Assembly: GCA_019358875.1 (NCBI GenBank)
Contig: JAHHIF010000003.1
Location: 62,001-126,000, forward strand
Direction of reading: 5' to 3'
DNA: 64,000 nt
Source of the DNA: Symplocastrum torsivum CPER-KK1
GTDB lineage: Bacteria; Cyanobacteriota; Cyanobacteriia; Cyanobacteriales; Coleofasciculaceae
The notes below the pieces were generated by a model. The model saw nothing but the letters and a program-made list of their open reading frames with translations. It searched no databases and was not told the origin of the DNA. Shown here piece after piece: positions 18,553-27,980 of the stretch (position 1 is its first letter; every line of letters begins with the position of its first letter). A program made the translations under genes and the position numbers.

Positions 18553-19512
18553 TCAGATGCGATCGCCTTGTTGTCGTAAGTCACGCACAGTTGACAAGTA
18601 CTGTCCAAGGAAAGGTAAACCACCAATTGCCGGAAGCAAGTAACGAGACGTACAAAGTAAGCCTAAAGCAGCAGCAGTTGGTGCAGCAAAATAGGGTTGG
18701 TAAAACAAAATCAATGCCGCATCACGAGTGCCAACACCAGCAAACGTCAGTGGCAGCAATCCGGCAAGAATCGCTAGCGGTGAGAGAGCAAGATTCGCTA
18801 AAAATGGCGTCCAGGCTTTGAGGGCAAGGATAAAAAACCAAATTTGCAACAAGTGCAAAAACCAGATAAAGATCGAGGTAGCAGTAATTTTTAATAACTG
18901 TCCTTTGTCACGCCAAAAGTATTCATGCATTTCCCCCCAGGAAGTCTGCAACTTTTCCAACTTAGAGCGAAGTTTCTTGGGAGCAAGCTTCTTACTAACT
19001 AAAAAAAATAAATGGGCGAATTTACGAGAGCTTAGAAGGAATACTCCAATAACTAGACCTAAAATTACACTAACTGTCATTATCCAAAAGAGAGCATCTT
19101 TCTGGGGATAAAGCAATAACCCAAACACACACCATAACAGTAGTGATAACAAATCACAGGATTTTTCAAATACAACTAGCGATAAAGATAGCGTCCCATC
19201 TAAATGACCTCGTTGCTTCATAAAATAGGCTTTGGCAATATCCCCCATCTTGGAAGGCAACACCATATTCAGTACACTAGCTGCCAAAATGAGACGAGTT
19301 GCCTCACCAAATCCTAATTGTGAACCTGTCGGCATCAATTGTTGTAGTCGCCAAGCCGTGAATAAAGTCAGTGGGACTACCATACCAAGACTGATTACCA
19401 TCCACCAGCCATTGCAATTTTTGAAAACTTCGATGAGTCCAGGGAAATCAATCTTCGAGTAAATTACGGCTAGGATAACCAGGCTAACAATGATGGAAAT
19501 TAGTCGTTTCAT
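18553..19512 (-). CDS. Flippase-like integral membrane protein (LPG synthase TM / UPF0104 family)
   Basis: The roughly 319-residue protein is strongly hydrophobic with about eight membrane helices. It matches the lysylphosphatidylglycerol synthetase transmembrane family (PF03706) by its opening helix, the segment VLNMVLPSKMGDIAKAYF and the C-terminal PLTFAGVGTRDAALILFY. Members lacking the soluble synthetase domain are thought to move or modify lipids or to support glycan export. The start was set at the ATG giving MKRLISI, because the 18 codons before it fall in an AATTGGG tandem repeat. It lies 112 bp downstream of the toroid-like gene on the same strand, at the end of a probable envelope glycan cluster. 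Confidence 0.85.
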   Translation of the reverse strand: MKRLISIIVSLVILAVIYSKIDFPGLIEVFKNCNGWWMVISLGMVVPLTLFTAWRLQQLMPTGSQLGFGEATRLILAASVLNMVLPSKMGDIAKAYFMKQRGHLDGTLSLSLVVFEKSCDLLSLLLWCVFGLLLYPQKDALFWIMTVSVILGLVIGVFLLSSRKFAHLFFLVSKKLAPKKLRSKLEKLQTSWGEMHEYFWRDKGQLLKITATSIFIWFLHLLQIWFFILALKAWTPFLANLALSPLAILAGLLPLTFAGVGTRDAALILFYQPYFAAPTAAALGLLCTSRYLLPAIGGLPFLGQYLSTVRDLRQQGDRI

Positions 19513-19518
19513 TGAGTA

Positions 19519-19541
19519 GGAATTGGGAATTGGGAATTGGG
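19519..19541. repeat. AATTGGG heptamer tandem repeat
   Basis: About three consecutive AATTGGG units sit directly upstream of the flippase-like start. Heptameric tandem repeats of this style are common between cyanobacterial genes. They falsely lengthen the open frame of the gene. Confidence 0.7.
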
Positions 19542-19624
19542 ACAATGGGCTGTAGGCGATGGTCAAGAAAACTTCATATCACCTAGTACTTCATCACTAT
19601 TCTCTAAGGCTCAATTTTTTATTC

Positions 19625-21277
19625 TTAAAGATACCGCTCTATTTTCAATGATTCACTAGGAACAAGTTTTTTGACTTCAGGTGTGAGGTCAAGCCAAGGT
19701 TGTAATTGCCCTCGTTGAAAGGTGCGACTCATGACGACATAAATTGATGTTTGGTCACAGCCAATGCCAGCACTAATCACACCTTCCCAAGACTGTGCTT
19801 GTAATTCGTCTATAACGTGCCATTTTCCATCTTTCCAAGACAAACGTCGGCGGAAAGAATAGGGTGAAGCTTTCTTGCCAGTAATTAGGACTTTTTGTAA
19901 TAACTTGCGGATTAAGTTTGGAAAAAAGCGTCCAACGGTTAACATGACAACCCGTAGAATGAGTAAGTTGGCAGGTGTCATTTGCTTTTGTTTCGCCCAT
20001 CCCAACTGACCTTGAATAGCAATTTCGTTTTCAGTAACATTGACTTGATAAGTGTCAACCAGATGAGCAACAGCGTTTTTGACCTTACCGCCTTCCAGCA
20101 CTTGCAGCGAAAATTGAGTATCAGATGCAATCAGTTGATTACCGCGAAATAGCTTAAAAACACCGCCTTTATTCAGTGCTAAATAAAGTTCGGTGTCCTG
20201 GCGGCGGTCAATGACGATTTTGGCTTCCTTGAACCAAACGCGACCTGTAGGACGTAGTGTAGGCTTGGGTCTATCTTTAACAAAATCTCGCCAAGTTAGG
20301 AGATAATTCCAGGTATGGTGACCAATAATGTGGTCATCGGCGTAACAAGGTGCAAGACCATTTGTGAGTCCGACTAAAAAGCGATCGCTTATTTCCAACG
20401 CCTCTGGCATCCACTGCCCAATAAGTTCAAACCCATGCGGAAAGAAATTGTATGTATTGCGACTGGTGTACTCGCCACCATACGACCCATCGGGATGCAC
20501 AAATTCAGCCGCTAATTCTACCGCTTTAATTAAGGCTTCCTTCAAGCGTGGATCGGGTCTTAGTTGATAAATCCTCGCTAAACAGGAAATCGTTAAGGTA
20601 TGGTAACCAGGGTCACAACCCTCGTATTCCTGAAACCAACCTTCAGGATTTTGCCAGGACAGTACCCTTTCCAAACGTTGTACCCGCGCTTTGTCCCACT
20701 TGGACGTCTGCAACAGTTTGGATAAGAGTTCCAAGCACAGGACAATCAAGGCTTGGTGATTAGTCAGGCGTCCACTTTCATTGTGATGCGCTAACCAATC
20801 TGCCCGACGTTCAAAAAAACTGAGTGCAGTTGAATTGTTGAGTCCTAGTTGCGTGTAGCTTTCAATACAAGCCAGCAGAGAAAACGCTGCTGCACCACCA
20901 GCCCGTTCAAAGGGAAAATAATCATCACAAGACCCATCCGGATGACCACTCTTCGCCGCATAGAGAATGCCTGCTTCTACCCAATCTCGAATGATTGGCT
21001 GTTGGTAAAAGGGGTTGTCTGGCACATCAGTCTCGTAAGCCAAGGCAAGGGGCAAGACAAATTCCTGCGACATACCACTAGGGAAGTCGATAATTTTGTA
21101 TTGCCAGAAGTTGCGGTCAAAGCAGCCATAGGTAGGGCTGTGGGCATTGCGGTCAAGCAACGTTAAGATTTTGGGGATTTGAGCTAATGCTTCACGGGCG
21201 AATAGGTCTTTACTCATGAAAGGCTTAAGTTCCAACACAAAGTGTTGAGGTAAGGTGTGGCTTGAATTCTCGCTCAA
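19625..21277 (-). CDS. Unrecognised toroid-like protein of a glycan cluster, 550 aa
   Basis: The N-terminal two thirds are helical with recurrent aromatic and Gly/Asp-rich turns (SGHPDGSCDDYFPFERAGG, HPDGSYGGEYTSRN, EGCDPGYHTLTISCLARIY). This suggests an alpha/alpha toroid like those of polysaccharide lyases or hydrolases. The C-terminal third looks beta-rich, as in heparinase-like proteins. I cannot name a catalytic residue, so an enzyme role is only inference. No signal peptide is seen. The TTG start overlaps the stop of the upstream membrane-protein gene by four bases, which implies translational coupling. An ATG at 21220 (MSKDLFARE) is an alternative start. Confidence 0.75.
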   Translation of the reverse strand: MSENSSHTLPQHFVLELKPFMSKDLFAREALAQIPKILTLLDRNAHSPTYGCFDRNFWQYKIIDFPSGMSQEFVLPLALAYETDVPDNPFYQQPIIRDWVEAGILYAAKSGHPDGSCDDYFPFERAGGAAAFSLLACIESYTQLGLNNSTALSFFERRADWLAHHNESGRLTNHQALIVLCLELLSKLLQTSKWDKARVQRLERVLSWQNPEGWFQEYEGCDPGYHTLTISCLARIYQLRPDPRLKEALIKAVELAAEFVHPDGSYGGEYTSRNTYNFFPHGFELIGQWMPEALEISDRFLVGLTNGLAPCYADDHIIGHHTWNYLLTWRDFVKDRPKPTLRPTGRVWFKEAKIVIDRRQDTELYLALNKGGVFKLFRGNQLIASDTQFSLQVLEGGKVKNAVAHLVDTYQVNVTENEIAIQGQLGWAKQKQMTPANLLILRVVMLTVGRFFPNLIRKLLQKVLITGKKASPYSFRRRLSWKDGKWHVIDELQAQSWEGVISAGIGCDQTSIYVVMSRTFQRGQLQPWLDLTPEVKKLVPSESLKIERYL

Positions 21278-23061
21278 TTTAGTGCAATTTTGTAGTTGGC
21301 TTTATCCTGTTTTTTTATACATTCTGCACTCAATACAAGGAATTCTTCAGTCTTGAAGACAGAACAAGTTTCTACTAAGCCTGATAACGTTGGTTTAATT
21401 CCTTGTTCGAGTCTTGCTTGGGCTTCTGCTGCGGCAGGTTGAAACTGTTGAATCCAACGATTTTTATCAATGTAATTTACTTCAAATGCTTGTTTTTCTA
21501 GTAACCAGAAATTGATGTTGTATTTTTGAATAAAGCTTTGTAATCCGGCTAAATTTGGGCTGTATTGAGCTTGGATGAGGTGAATAACTCGCTGACGGAA
21601 TTGACCATAGTAGCCAGTATGGTAAGGGATTCCATATTCTGGGCTGACTAAGACGGAACGCTGAGAAAATGTTGGCAGGTTATCCGCTTCTTCAGCTAGG
21701 GAGGCAATAAGGGTATCTTTAGGTTGTTGGGCGAAAAACTGATAAAGTGCTGGTACTTCACCGACTTTATATTGTGTTCTTGGGAAATTTTTTATTAAGC
21801 TTGGATACAGCGCCAAAACTATCCCTAGTAATAGAGTTGTTCCAAGTGCAAGAACTTGTCTTTTTATCAATCTTGGTTGTCTTTGCTGTTGCGCCCAGTA
21901 CAACAGGGCATCTAACATGAGGGTTAATGCGATCGCCGCCGATAGCGCTAGCACAATTTGCAAGCTATGTTGTGTATAACGGCTCGGTAGATGGAGCTTG
22001 AATAGCAAAGCATGAGCTGCAAAAAATAAACCAATTGATGCGATAACTAGCTGAATTAAAACGATACTTTCGTTACTCAGTTGCCTTACTAAGGGGAATC
22101 TAGAAGGATATCGCAGCAATATTGGTAACAATAAACCAGCACTAAGGGTTACTGGAGTAAGTGGCATTTCTGGAAATATGCCACTGCGCCCTCCCAACCA
22201 AAACCTCCAAGGATTATCACGGAAAAAGCTTGCTCGTCCCTTTGACCAAAATTCTGGTAGTGTCTTCGCTTCAGCTACACTAATCACTGGTTCAAATTGA
22301 GACGTTGTTAGGGCAAATGGTAAGAGTACAAGTATCGCTACTCCTAAACCAGCCGCACAGAACCAATAGTCACTTCGGTACCGAGAAAATCTGATTTCCC
22401 CCTGTTGCCAGCGCAATAACCGTAGTACTAGAACTCCCACAGAGATGAACACGCACTGAGGGTAAAAAAGACCCTGCAAAGCAATTACAGCCATACAAGG
22501 AAGTAAGGAATTAGTTAAACGCGATCGCTTTCTATCTTGCTGTAATAAATAGTACAAAAAGGCAAGAAGTAGTGGATAAATAAAGGCTCTAGGGGTGGCT
22601 GAAACTAAGTCTTCTTTGCACCAAAGATTTTGGTTGAGTACCAGAGAGGCAATAAAACCTGCCACAGGTACAGGCAAAATTTCTAAGCAAATACCAAAAC
22701 AGTACCCAGTCGTTACTAAATCCAGGACAACTGGCAAGAACTTACTAAAAAGAATTGGGTCAATACCTATAGCTGCAAATAACTGATATAGAGTGGTATA
22801 ACCCCAAGGAGCAACAGATTGAAAATAATCAGCAATTAAATCATTCGGGAACAACTTAGAGTCTAAAAACCGACGCATCCAAAATACGTGCTGTCGTGCA
22901 TCATCCTGCACAACATATTCACTACTGAAGGCTTGTTGCAGCCACATAGTGCTATAAACCGCTGCAAAAGCCAGACTTAAACTAAACCAAAAGATGACTT
23001 GTAACTTGGAGGCTTTTGGGACTGGAGTGGTGAGAAATTGGCGTAAGTATCGGCTCAGCAT
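21274..23061 (-). CDS. Large membrane protein, GT-C glycosyltransferase-like
   Basis: The 595-residue protein has about 10-12 hydrophobic helices. In the first extracytoplasmic loop it has the acidic motif VVQDDARQHVFW, which resembles the DD/DE motif of GT-C enzymes that use polyprenyl-phosphate sugars. A soluble C-terminal region (about 430-595) follows the last helix. It is 36 bp downstream of a DPM1-like glycosyltransferase, which would make the lipid-linked sugar such an enzyme uses. It overlaps the next gene by four bases. The exact sugar and acceptor are unknown. A role in envelope glycan or polysaccharide assembly is inferred from context. Confidence 0.75.
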   Translation of the reverse strand: MLSRYLRQFLTTPVPKASKLQVIFWFSLSLAFAAVYSTMWLQQAFSSEYVVQDDARQHVFWMRRFLDSKLFPNDLIADYFQSVAPWGYTTLYQLFAAIGIDPILFSKFLPVVLDLVTTGYCFGICLEILPVPVAGFIASLVLNQNLWCKEDLVSATPRAFIYPLLLAFLYYLLQQDRKRSRLTNSLLPCMAVIALQGLFYPQCVFISVGVLVLRLLRWQQGEIRFSRYRSDYWFCAAGLGVAILVLLPFALTTSQFEPVISVAEAKTLPEFWSKGRASFFRDNPWRFWLGGRSGIFPEMPLTPVTLSAGLLLPILLRYPSRFPLVRQLSNESIVLIQLVIASIGLFFAAHALLFKLHLPSRYTQHSLQIVLALSAAIALTLMLDALLYWAQQQRQPRLIKRQVLALGTTLLLGIVLALYPSLIKNFPRTQYKVGEVPALYQFFAQQPKDTLIASLAEEADNLPTFSQRSVLVSPEYGIPYHTGYYGQFRQRVIHLIQAQYSPNLAGLQSFIQKYNINFWLLEKQAFEVNYIDKNRWIQQFQPAAAEAQARLEQGIKPTLSGLVETCSVFKTEEFLVLSAECIKKQDKANYKIALN

Positions 23062-23097
23062 AGCACCCGTGGTGTTTATAAAGCGATCGCATGATTT

Positions 23098-24084
23098 CTA
23101 CCGCTTCACTAACTTCGTTGAGGAATACTCCTTCACGTTTTGAGAATCAACTTCAAGTCGGCGGAGTCTTAGCTGCACATCTTCCAGCATTTTACGATTC
23201 ACTGCCATTAAATCAGCGACTAACCCAAACATCCACAATTGAAAACCAATCAAAATGAGAATTGCCGCCAAAATAAGACTCGGAACATGAGCTTTGGGAG
23301 TACCACTCAAAAACAAGATTAACCAGCGAACACCAAGGAGCGAACCTAAACTAAAAGGAATCGTACCCAAGATTACAAAGAATCTCAATGGCTTATAGGT
23401 CATGAAGATTCGCAGGATTGTCAAAAGCGATCGCTTCACATAAGATGGGATACTCTTGACCAAACGTGAAGGTCGTAAATACCGATTGGTTCGGATTGGC
23501 ACAGATGTAATAACCATGCCTTTTTGTCCTGCTTGAATAATAGTTTCTAAGGTATAGGTATATTCATTAAATACATTTAACCGTAGCGCTGCCTCACGAC
23601 TGATTGCTCGGAAGCCACTAGGCGCATCGAGAATCTTTGTATTACTAGCCATCCGCACAACCCAACTACCTAACTTTTGTAGGAACTTTTTCGTAGGGGA
23701 AAAGTGTTTGATTTGTTGAATCGGTCGTGCGCCAACAACAATCTCAGCCCTGCCCGATAAAATGGGTTCAATTAGTTTTGGAATATCATCAGCACAATAC
23801 TGATTATCGGCATCGGTATTAACAATAATATCAGCGTTAGCTTTCAAACAAGCTTCTATTCCCGCCATGAAAGCTTTCGCAAGTCCCTGATTATGTTCAA
23901 AATTGACGATGTGATCAACACCGTGAGCTTGAGCCACTTCCACGGTTTTATCAATGCTGCCATCGTTGATAATTAACCACTCTACAATATCTACACCCGG
24001 CAGCTCACGCGGGAGTTCAGAAAGGGTAACTTCCAGGCTTCCTTCTTCGTTGTAACAGGGGATTTGGATGATGAGTTTCGTCAA
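23098..24084 (-). CDS. Family 2 glycosyltransferase, DPM1/GtrB-like, with C-terminal membrane helices
   Basis: The 328-residue protein has a GT-A domain (residues 1-230). It contains the opening IIQIPCYNEEGSL, the DGSIDKT motif, NTDADNQY with the metal-binding Asp residues, and a GFRAISREAALR segment. Two C-terminal membrane helices (about 240-310) anchor it. The family transfers glucose, mannose or similar sugars from a nucleotide sugar to polyprenyl phosphate. The TTG start has GGAG nine bases upstream. It is the first gene of a minus-strand unit with the GT-C-like, toroid-like and flippase-like genes, so it likely supplies the lipid-linked sugar for that pathway. Confidence 0.92.
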   Translation of the reverse strand: MTKLIIQIPCYNEEGSLEVTLSELPRELPGVDIVEWLIINDGSIDKTVEVAQAHGVDHIVNFEHNQGLAKAFMAGIEACLKANADIIVNTDADNQYCADDIPKLIEPILSGRAEIVVGARPIQQIKHFSPTKKFLQKLGSWVVRMASNTKILDAPSGFRAISREAALRLNVFNEYTYTLETIIQAGQKGMVITSVPIRTNRYLRPSRLVKSIPSYVKRSLLTILRIFMTYKPLRFFVILGTIPFSLGSLLGVRWLILFLSGTPKAHVPSLILAAILILIGFQLWMFGLVADLMAVNRKMLEDVQLRLRRLEVDSQNVKEYSSTKLVKR

Positions 24085-24407
24085 GACACTTTACTCCAAT
24101 TCAAGATTTAAGAGGGATATCAATGGGTGGATTATATTCAAATTCACGATTCACTAAGCATTGCTGAGTCCAATTCTGCTAGGGTTTCCCTAAGCTGCTC
24201 TCAATTAGCCTCGAACTGAGTCAATTTAACCATCAAACCGATTACCTTGAGTGTGTGATGTTTGGATTATCTTTAGGTTGGTGCCAATGAAGGGGGTAAA
24301 GCGCCAAACCCAAAAATTACCTTTTATCTTAAAACTTCGTTTTTGTCAAAATAAATTTGCAATTGTTTGACAAAATAAGTAGCTGAGGTAAATTCAACAC
24401 TTATTTA
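24085..24407. other. Divergent promoter region of 323 bp
   Basis: No gene was seen. The region separates the minus-strand glycan unit from the plus-strand membrane-protein gene and so should hold both promoters. It becomes AT-rich towards 24330-24400. No clear operator was recognised. Confidence 0.4.
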
Positions 24408-26180
24408 GTGCCTGTCTGTGGTAGGTACAAAATACTGTTCCCTAATTTGATATTTGGTAAAACTGTGAACAAATCTTCCAGTTTTTTTTCGGTCTGCATC
24501 TATTCTCGGAAAGCTATTAGTAGCTGGCTGAGTAAGAGAGAAAATTTATTTTTTGTGCTACTGATCGTTGCTCATCTGTTTCCTATCTGGTTTTTTAAGT
24601 ACTTTCCTTCACAAGATGGACCTGCTCACCTTCACAACGCTAGTGTTCTCCGTGAGTACTATTTCCCTGAACGCTCTATTTTCCGCGAGTATTATTTACT
24701 CAACAAAAACCTTACCCCAAACTGGTTTAGCCATCTTGTCCTAGCAGGACTGATGCATCTCGTGCCACCACTGGTTGCCCAGAAGCTTCTCTTGAGTGGC
24801 TATATCATTCTTTTACCCATCTCAATTCGCTATGCGTTGTACGCGATTCGTCCAGATGCAATATTTCTCTCATTTCTGGCGTTTCCGTTCATCTACAACT
24901 ATGTGCTTCACATGGGCTTTTACAATTTCTCGTACAGCATGGCAATGTTTTTTTTTGTTGTTGGTTACTGGCTGAAGCACCAGAACCACTTCACGCTTAG
25001 TCGGGTAATCAGTTTAAGCATTCTCTCGCTATTGCTCTACTTCTGTCATTTATTCTCATTCGTGACAGCGTATGTAGCGATCGCACTTTTAACGGTATGG
25101 TTGACAATTCTCGATCTCGCGCCACAGGTACGTCAGCAGAAATTTAATTGGCGATCGCTTGGTCGAGTGTTGCGTATGCGAGTACTTGTACCACTCTGTG
25201 CATTTTTGCCGACACTCATCCTTGTTGTGATGTTTCTAAGTCGCAAGTCAACAGTCAACTCCGACATTGACACGTCTAGACTGACTTGGAAACATATATA
25301 TTATCTGCTTAGCCTCCACTCACTCGTCTCCTTCCAGAAACCGGAGTTTTTGTTATCCATCGCACTTGCAGGTTTGTTTGCAGCCATTTGTCTCTATGTT
25401 CTTGTCGCCAAACTAGCTCATCGTCAGATAAATGTCTGGGATGGCTTGCTCTTGGTTGTTGTTGCCTACGTCCTCATGTACTTTATTGCACCCGATAAGA
25501 TGTCTGGCGGCGGCAATATCAAGCAGCGACTATTGTTATATCCGTTTTTTATTTTAATGCTCTGGTTTGGGGCGCAGTCGTATCATTGGCTTGTCAAGCA
25601 AAGAATCCAGCTAGTTGCCGTGGGAATTGCTTTAATGCTGCTTGGAGTTCACACGATACAGTACGCCGAACTCAACAGCTACTTGGAAGAGTATGTCTCA
25701 GGGATGCACCTGATTGAGCCGAATACAACACTTCTCCCTCTTTCCTTCTCCAATACTGGACACGCACCCGACGGAAAGGTTTTATCAGACCGGGTTAAAC
25801 CTTTTTCGCACGCTTCAGGTTATATCGCGGTACAGAAGAAGGACGTTGTTGTTCTCACGAATTACCAGGCTGCGCTAGACTATTTCCCTATTCTTTTCCG
25901 TTCCCAAACCAATCCCTTTCTACACCTCAGTATCGGAAATAATTCTAGTAAGGCTGACTGGGGCATTGAAGCTGAGCCTCCTAGAGTAGACTTCCTCAAC
26001 TACCCCCAACGGACAGGAGGAAAGGTAGATTACGTGCTGATTTGGCAAGTCCTTGAGGGACATCGTACTGTTGAAAACACGAAGTCTATCTTCAAACAAC
26101 TAGAGGAGGGATACGATCTCATTTACACCTCTCCACAACGGGGATTGATGCAGTTATACCGTCGCAAGGATTGGAGTTAA
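24408..26180 (+). CDS. Polytopic membrane protein, possibly GT-C-like
   Basis: This protein of up to 590 residues has about ten membrane helices. An early loop contains FPSQDGPAHLHNASVLREYY, an acidic motif placed like those of GT-C glycosyltransferases and like the QDDARQH loop of the gene at 21274. The C-terminal 150 residues are soluble. The start is uncertain: the frame opens at GTG 24408 and another GTG lies at 24463. It is divergent from the glycan unit and probably acts in the same envelope pathway, though this is inference. A hairpin follows the stop. Confidence 0.7.
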   Translation: MPVCGRYKILFPNLIFGKTVNKSSSFFSVCIYSRKAISSWLSKRENLFFVLLIVAHLFPIWFFKYFPSQDGPAHLHNASVLREYYFPERSIFREYYLLNKNLTPNWFSHLVLAGLMHLVPPLVAQKLLLSGYIILLPISIRYALYAIRPDAIFLSFLAFPFIYNYVLHMGFYNFSYSMAMFFFVVGYWLKHQNHFTLSRVISLSILSLLLYFCHLFSFVTAYVAIALLTVWLTILDLAPQVRQQKFNWRSLGRVLRMRVLVPLCAFLPTLILVVMFLSRKSTVNSDIDTSRLTWKHIYYLLSLHSLVSFQKPEFLLSIALAGLFAAICLYVLVAKLAHRQINVWDGLLLVVVAYVLMYFIAPDKMSGGGNIKQRLLLYPFFILMLWFGAQSYHWLVKQRIQLVAVGIALMLLGVHTIQYAELNSYLEEYVSGMHLIEPNTTLLPLSFSNTGHAPDGKVLSDRVKPFSHASGYIAVQKKDVVVLTNYQAALDYFPILFRSQTNPFLHLSIGNNSSKADWGIEAEPPRVDFLNYPQRTGGKVDYVLIWQVLEGHRTVENTKSIFKQLEEGYDLIYTSPQRGLMQLYRRKDWS

Positions 26181-26209
26181 GAGAGTTAGGGGAGTGTCGC
26201 TAGGACGCG

Positions 26210-26242
26210 AGAACCCCGACTTCTTCAAGAAATCGCGGTTCT
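26210..26242 (+). terminator. Hairpin downstream of the membrane-protein gene
   Basis: AGAACCCCGACTTCT pairs with AGAAATCGCGGTTCT with two mismatches in 15 around a short loop. It sits 30 bp after the stop at 26180. The T tract is missing, so it may act as a weak terminator or be a copy of a common cyanobacterial spacer repeat. Confidence 0.5.
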
Positions 26243-26331
26243 GAACTGTGGCATCCCAGTTGACAGCCACCAGATGCTTTAGGATTGTTCTGAACCTAGA
26301 TAAGATTCCAACTTTCACTAGGAGCTAAAGT

Positions 26332-27237
26332 ATGTGGCAAGACAATTTGACGAAAGGACTTTGGCATAACAGTAGACCAAAAAAAGCTGTCTGGTATCGC
26401 TTTGAGCGCCTGGGAATGTTCAGTGTTATCAGCGTAGCAATGATTGTGGCGATGCCTTGTCTGAGAGAAACTAGTGCGATCGCCTTTCCTTTAAAAGAGC
26501 GATCGCCTAACGCCTCAACATCTCTGGCACAAACACCTATACCTTCTCTAACCCTACCCCCAGCGATCTTTCCGACAAATCAAGCCCCCGGTGTTAGCGT
26601 TCCTCCCCTGCAACAACCCATTCCTGCTGAAACCCTTCCAGCCGTTACACCTGCTCAACCACCAGAGCTTCCACCCGCAAATGTATCTCCTACTCCTAAT
26701 TCATCCCCAGTTATTGAATTTGGTCAGCCATTGCCAGAGAAAACAACATCGGCTGAACCAGCATTGATACCTCAAAGCGGCATACCAACCCTAGAGCCAG
26801 CAGCCGCTTTTATGTCGCAGGAGTCAACGGCAACGAATGTAAATCCAGAAATTCTATTACCAAGTGGCACTCAGCTAAGTCTGCGCTATCCCGGCGAAAA
26901 GGTTCTCAATCTTCAAGCCTATCAGTTACGGCAGGAAGTGTTGCTACTTCAGGAGGACTTGCGCGATCGCAATAATCAAGTCATTGCCCCGGCTGGGACA
27001 CCCGTGATTGGATACTTTGAAACGAGTAGTACAGGCAGTCGCTTCATTGCAAAAGCGATCGCCCTTGGTGGAAGTAATCTTCCCTTTGAAGCTCAATCCG
27101 ATAATCTCGAAGTCACTCCTCCTGAAGAAACTACCACCGATCAGAGTCTTCGCCAACCGGGTACAACAATTCAGCCAGGTCAAATTTTACAAGTTCAGCT
27201 ACAGTCCGATTGGCGTTTCTCAGCGATTAGTAATTAA
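26332..27237 (+). CDS. Exported Pro-rich protein with a C-terminal beta-rich domain, 301 aa
   Basis: A hydrophobic stretch at about residues 27-50 (MFSVISVAMIVAMPCL) after a basic N-terminus reads as a signal peptide or anchor. Residues 55-170 are rich in Pro, Thr and Ala and are likely disordered or wall-spanning. The C-terminal domain (about 180-270) begins LPSGTQLSLRYPGEK and has VIAPAGTPVIGYFETS, which recalls the PAGT turns of TrbI/VirB10-like beta domains. No secretion system genes are nearby, so this similarity may be superficial. AGGAG seven bases before the ATG supports the start. It is convergent with the DUF3172 gene. Confidence 0.7.
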   Translation: MWQDNLTKGLWHNSRPKKAVWYRFERLGMFSVISVAMIVAMPCLRETSAIAFPLKERSPNASTSLAQTPIPSLTLPPAIFPTNQAPGVSVPPLQQPIPAETLPAVTPAQPPELPPANVSPTPNSSPVIEFGQPLPEKTTSAEPALIPQSGIPTLEPAAAFMSQESTATNVNPEILLPSGTQLSLRYPGEKVLNLQAYQLRQEVLLLQEDLRDRNNQVIAPAGTPVIGYFETSSTGSRFIAKAIALGGSNLPFEAQSDNLEVTPPEETTTDQSLRQPGTTIQPGQILQVQLQSDWRFSAISN

Positions 27238-27251
27238 GGTGATTCGTTGGC

Positions 27252-27800
27252 TTAGAAATCTTCTGTTTCTGGTCGTGGACCAACTGTGCCAGGTTGATTG
27301 AAGAAGGTATTACCCGCGTCATTGTTTTGATAGATGCAGGCAATTTTGGGTGAACCTTCTAATGCCCCAGTGAAGCCAAACGTATTCATGCGGTTCTTAC
27401 ATTCGCGCACCTGCTCAGAGGTAACGAGTTTCCTTTGCTCCAGAATTGACCAGTTGTTCTTACGCAAGACACAGCCCGGTTGCATATTAGGCTGGGTAAC
27501 GTAGACGCTAAAGGGACTCATCGTTACATAGACACGCATATCTGTAACCATCGCACTTGCTCCATACTGAACACAAAGCTCAGCATTTGGTGCGCTGCGG
27601 TCGATGGCTTCACGGGTTACCAAATTCTGTGGGTTTGAACTCGCTGTGGAAGCAAACGCAATGCCTATCCCAACCCCCAGCGCCAGGACGGCACCCAAAA
27701 TTGCCATGTAAGTGAAGTTGAAATCAAATAAAGGGGGTTTGGAAGCTGGGGCTTTTTCTCTAGGACTAGGAATAGTCGTGGATCTGGATTTACGTTTCAT
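27252..27800 (-). CDS. DUF3172-like membrane-anchored protein
   Basis: The 182-residue protein has a basic Pro/Ser-rich N-terminus, one hydrophobic segment (YMAILGAVLALGVGIGIAF, about 31-50) and a C-terminal domain with four conserved-looking Cys (ELCVQYG, QPGCVLRKNNW, RECKNRM, IACIYQN). These could form disulfides outside the cytoplasm. It resembles the cyanobacteria-specific DUF3172 family, whose function is unknown. The assignment is from memory of the family pattern. Its stop lies 14 bp from the stop of the convergent plus-strand gene. Confidence 0.7.
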   Translation of the reverse strand: MKRKSRSTTIPSPREKAPASKPPLFDFNFTYMAILGAVLALGVGIGIAFASTASSNPQNLVTREAIDRSAPNAELCVQYGASAMVTDMRVYVTMSPFSVYVTQPNMQPGCVLRKNNWSILEQRKLVTSEQVRECKNRMNTFGFTGALEGSPKIACIYQNNDAGNTFFNQPGTVGPRPETEDF

Positions 27801-27980
27801 CGTTAGCTTACGTCAACTGTAGGAGAATTAGCAGGGAGTAGTTTCAACTGCCCTCCTTATCCCAGTATGCCTATAGATATCTTATTCTGGTTAGGGAAAA
27901 CGGGAAGGTTTAAAGGGGAAAGGAATAAATTTTCCTTATTCCCTACCGCTATTGCTTTGGCACACCAGAAGGCGCAATCC

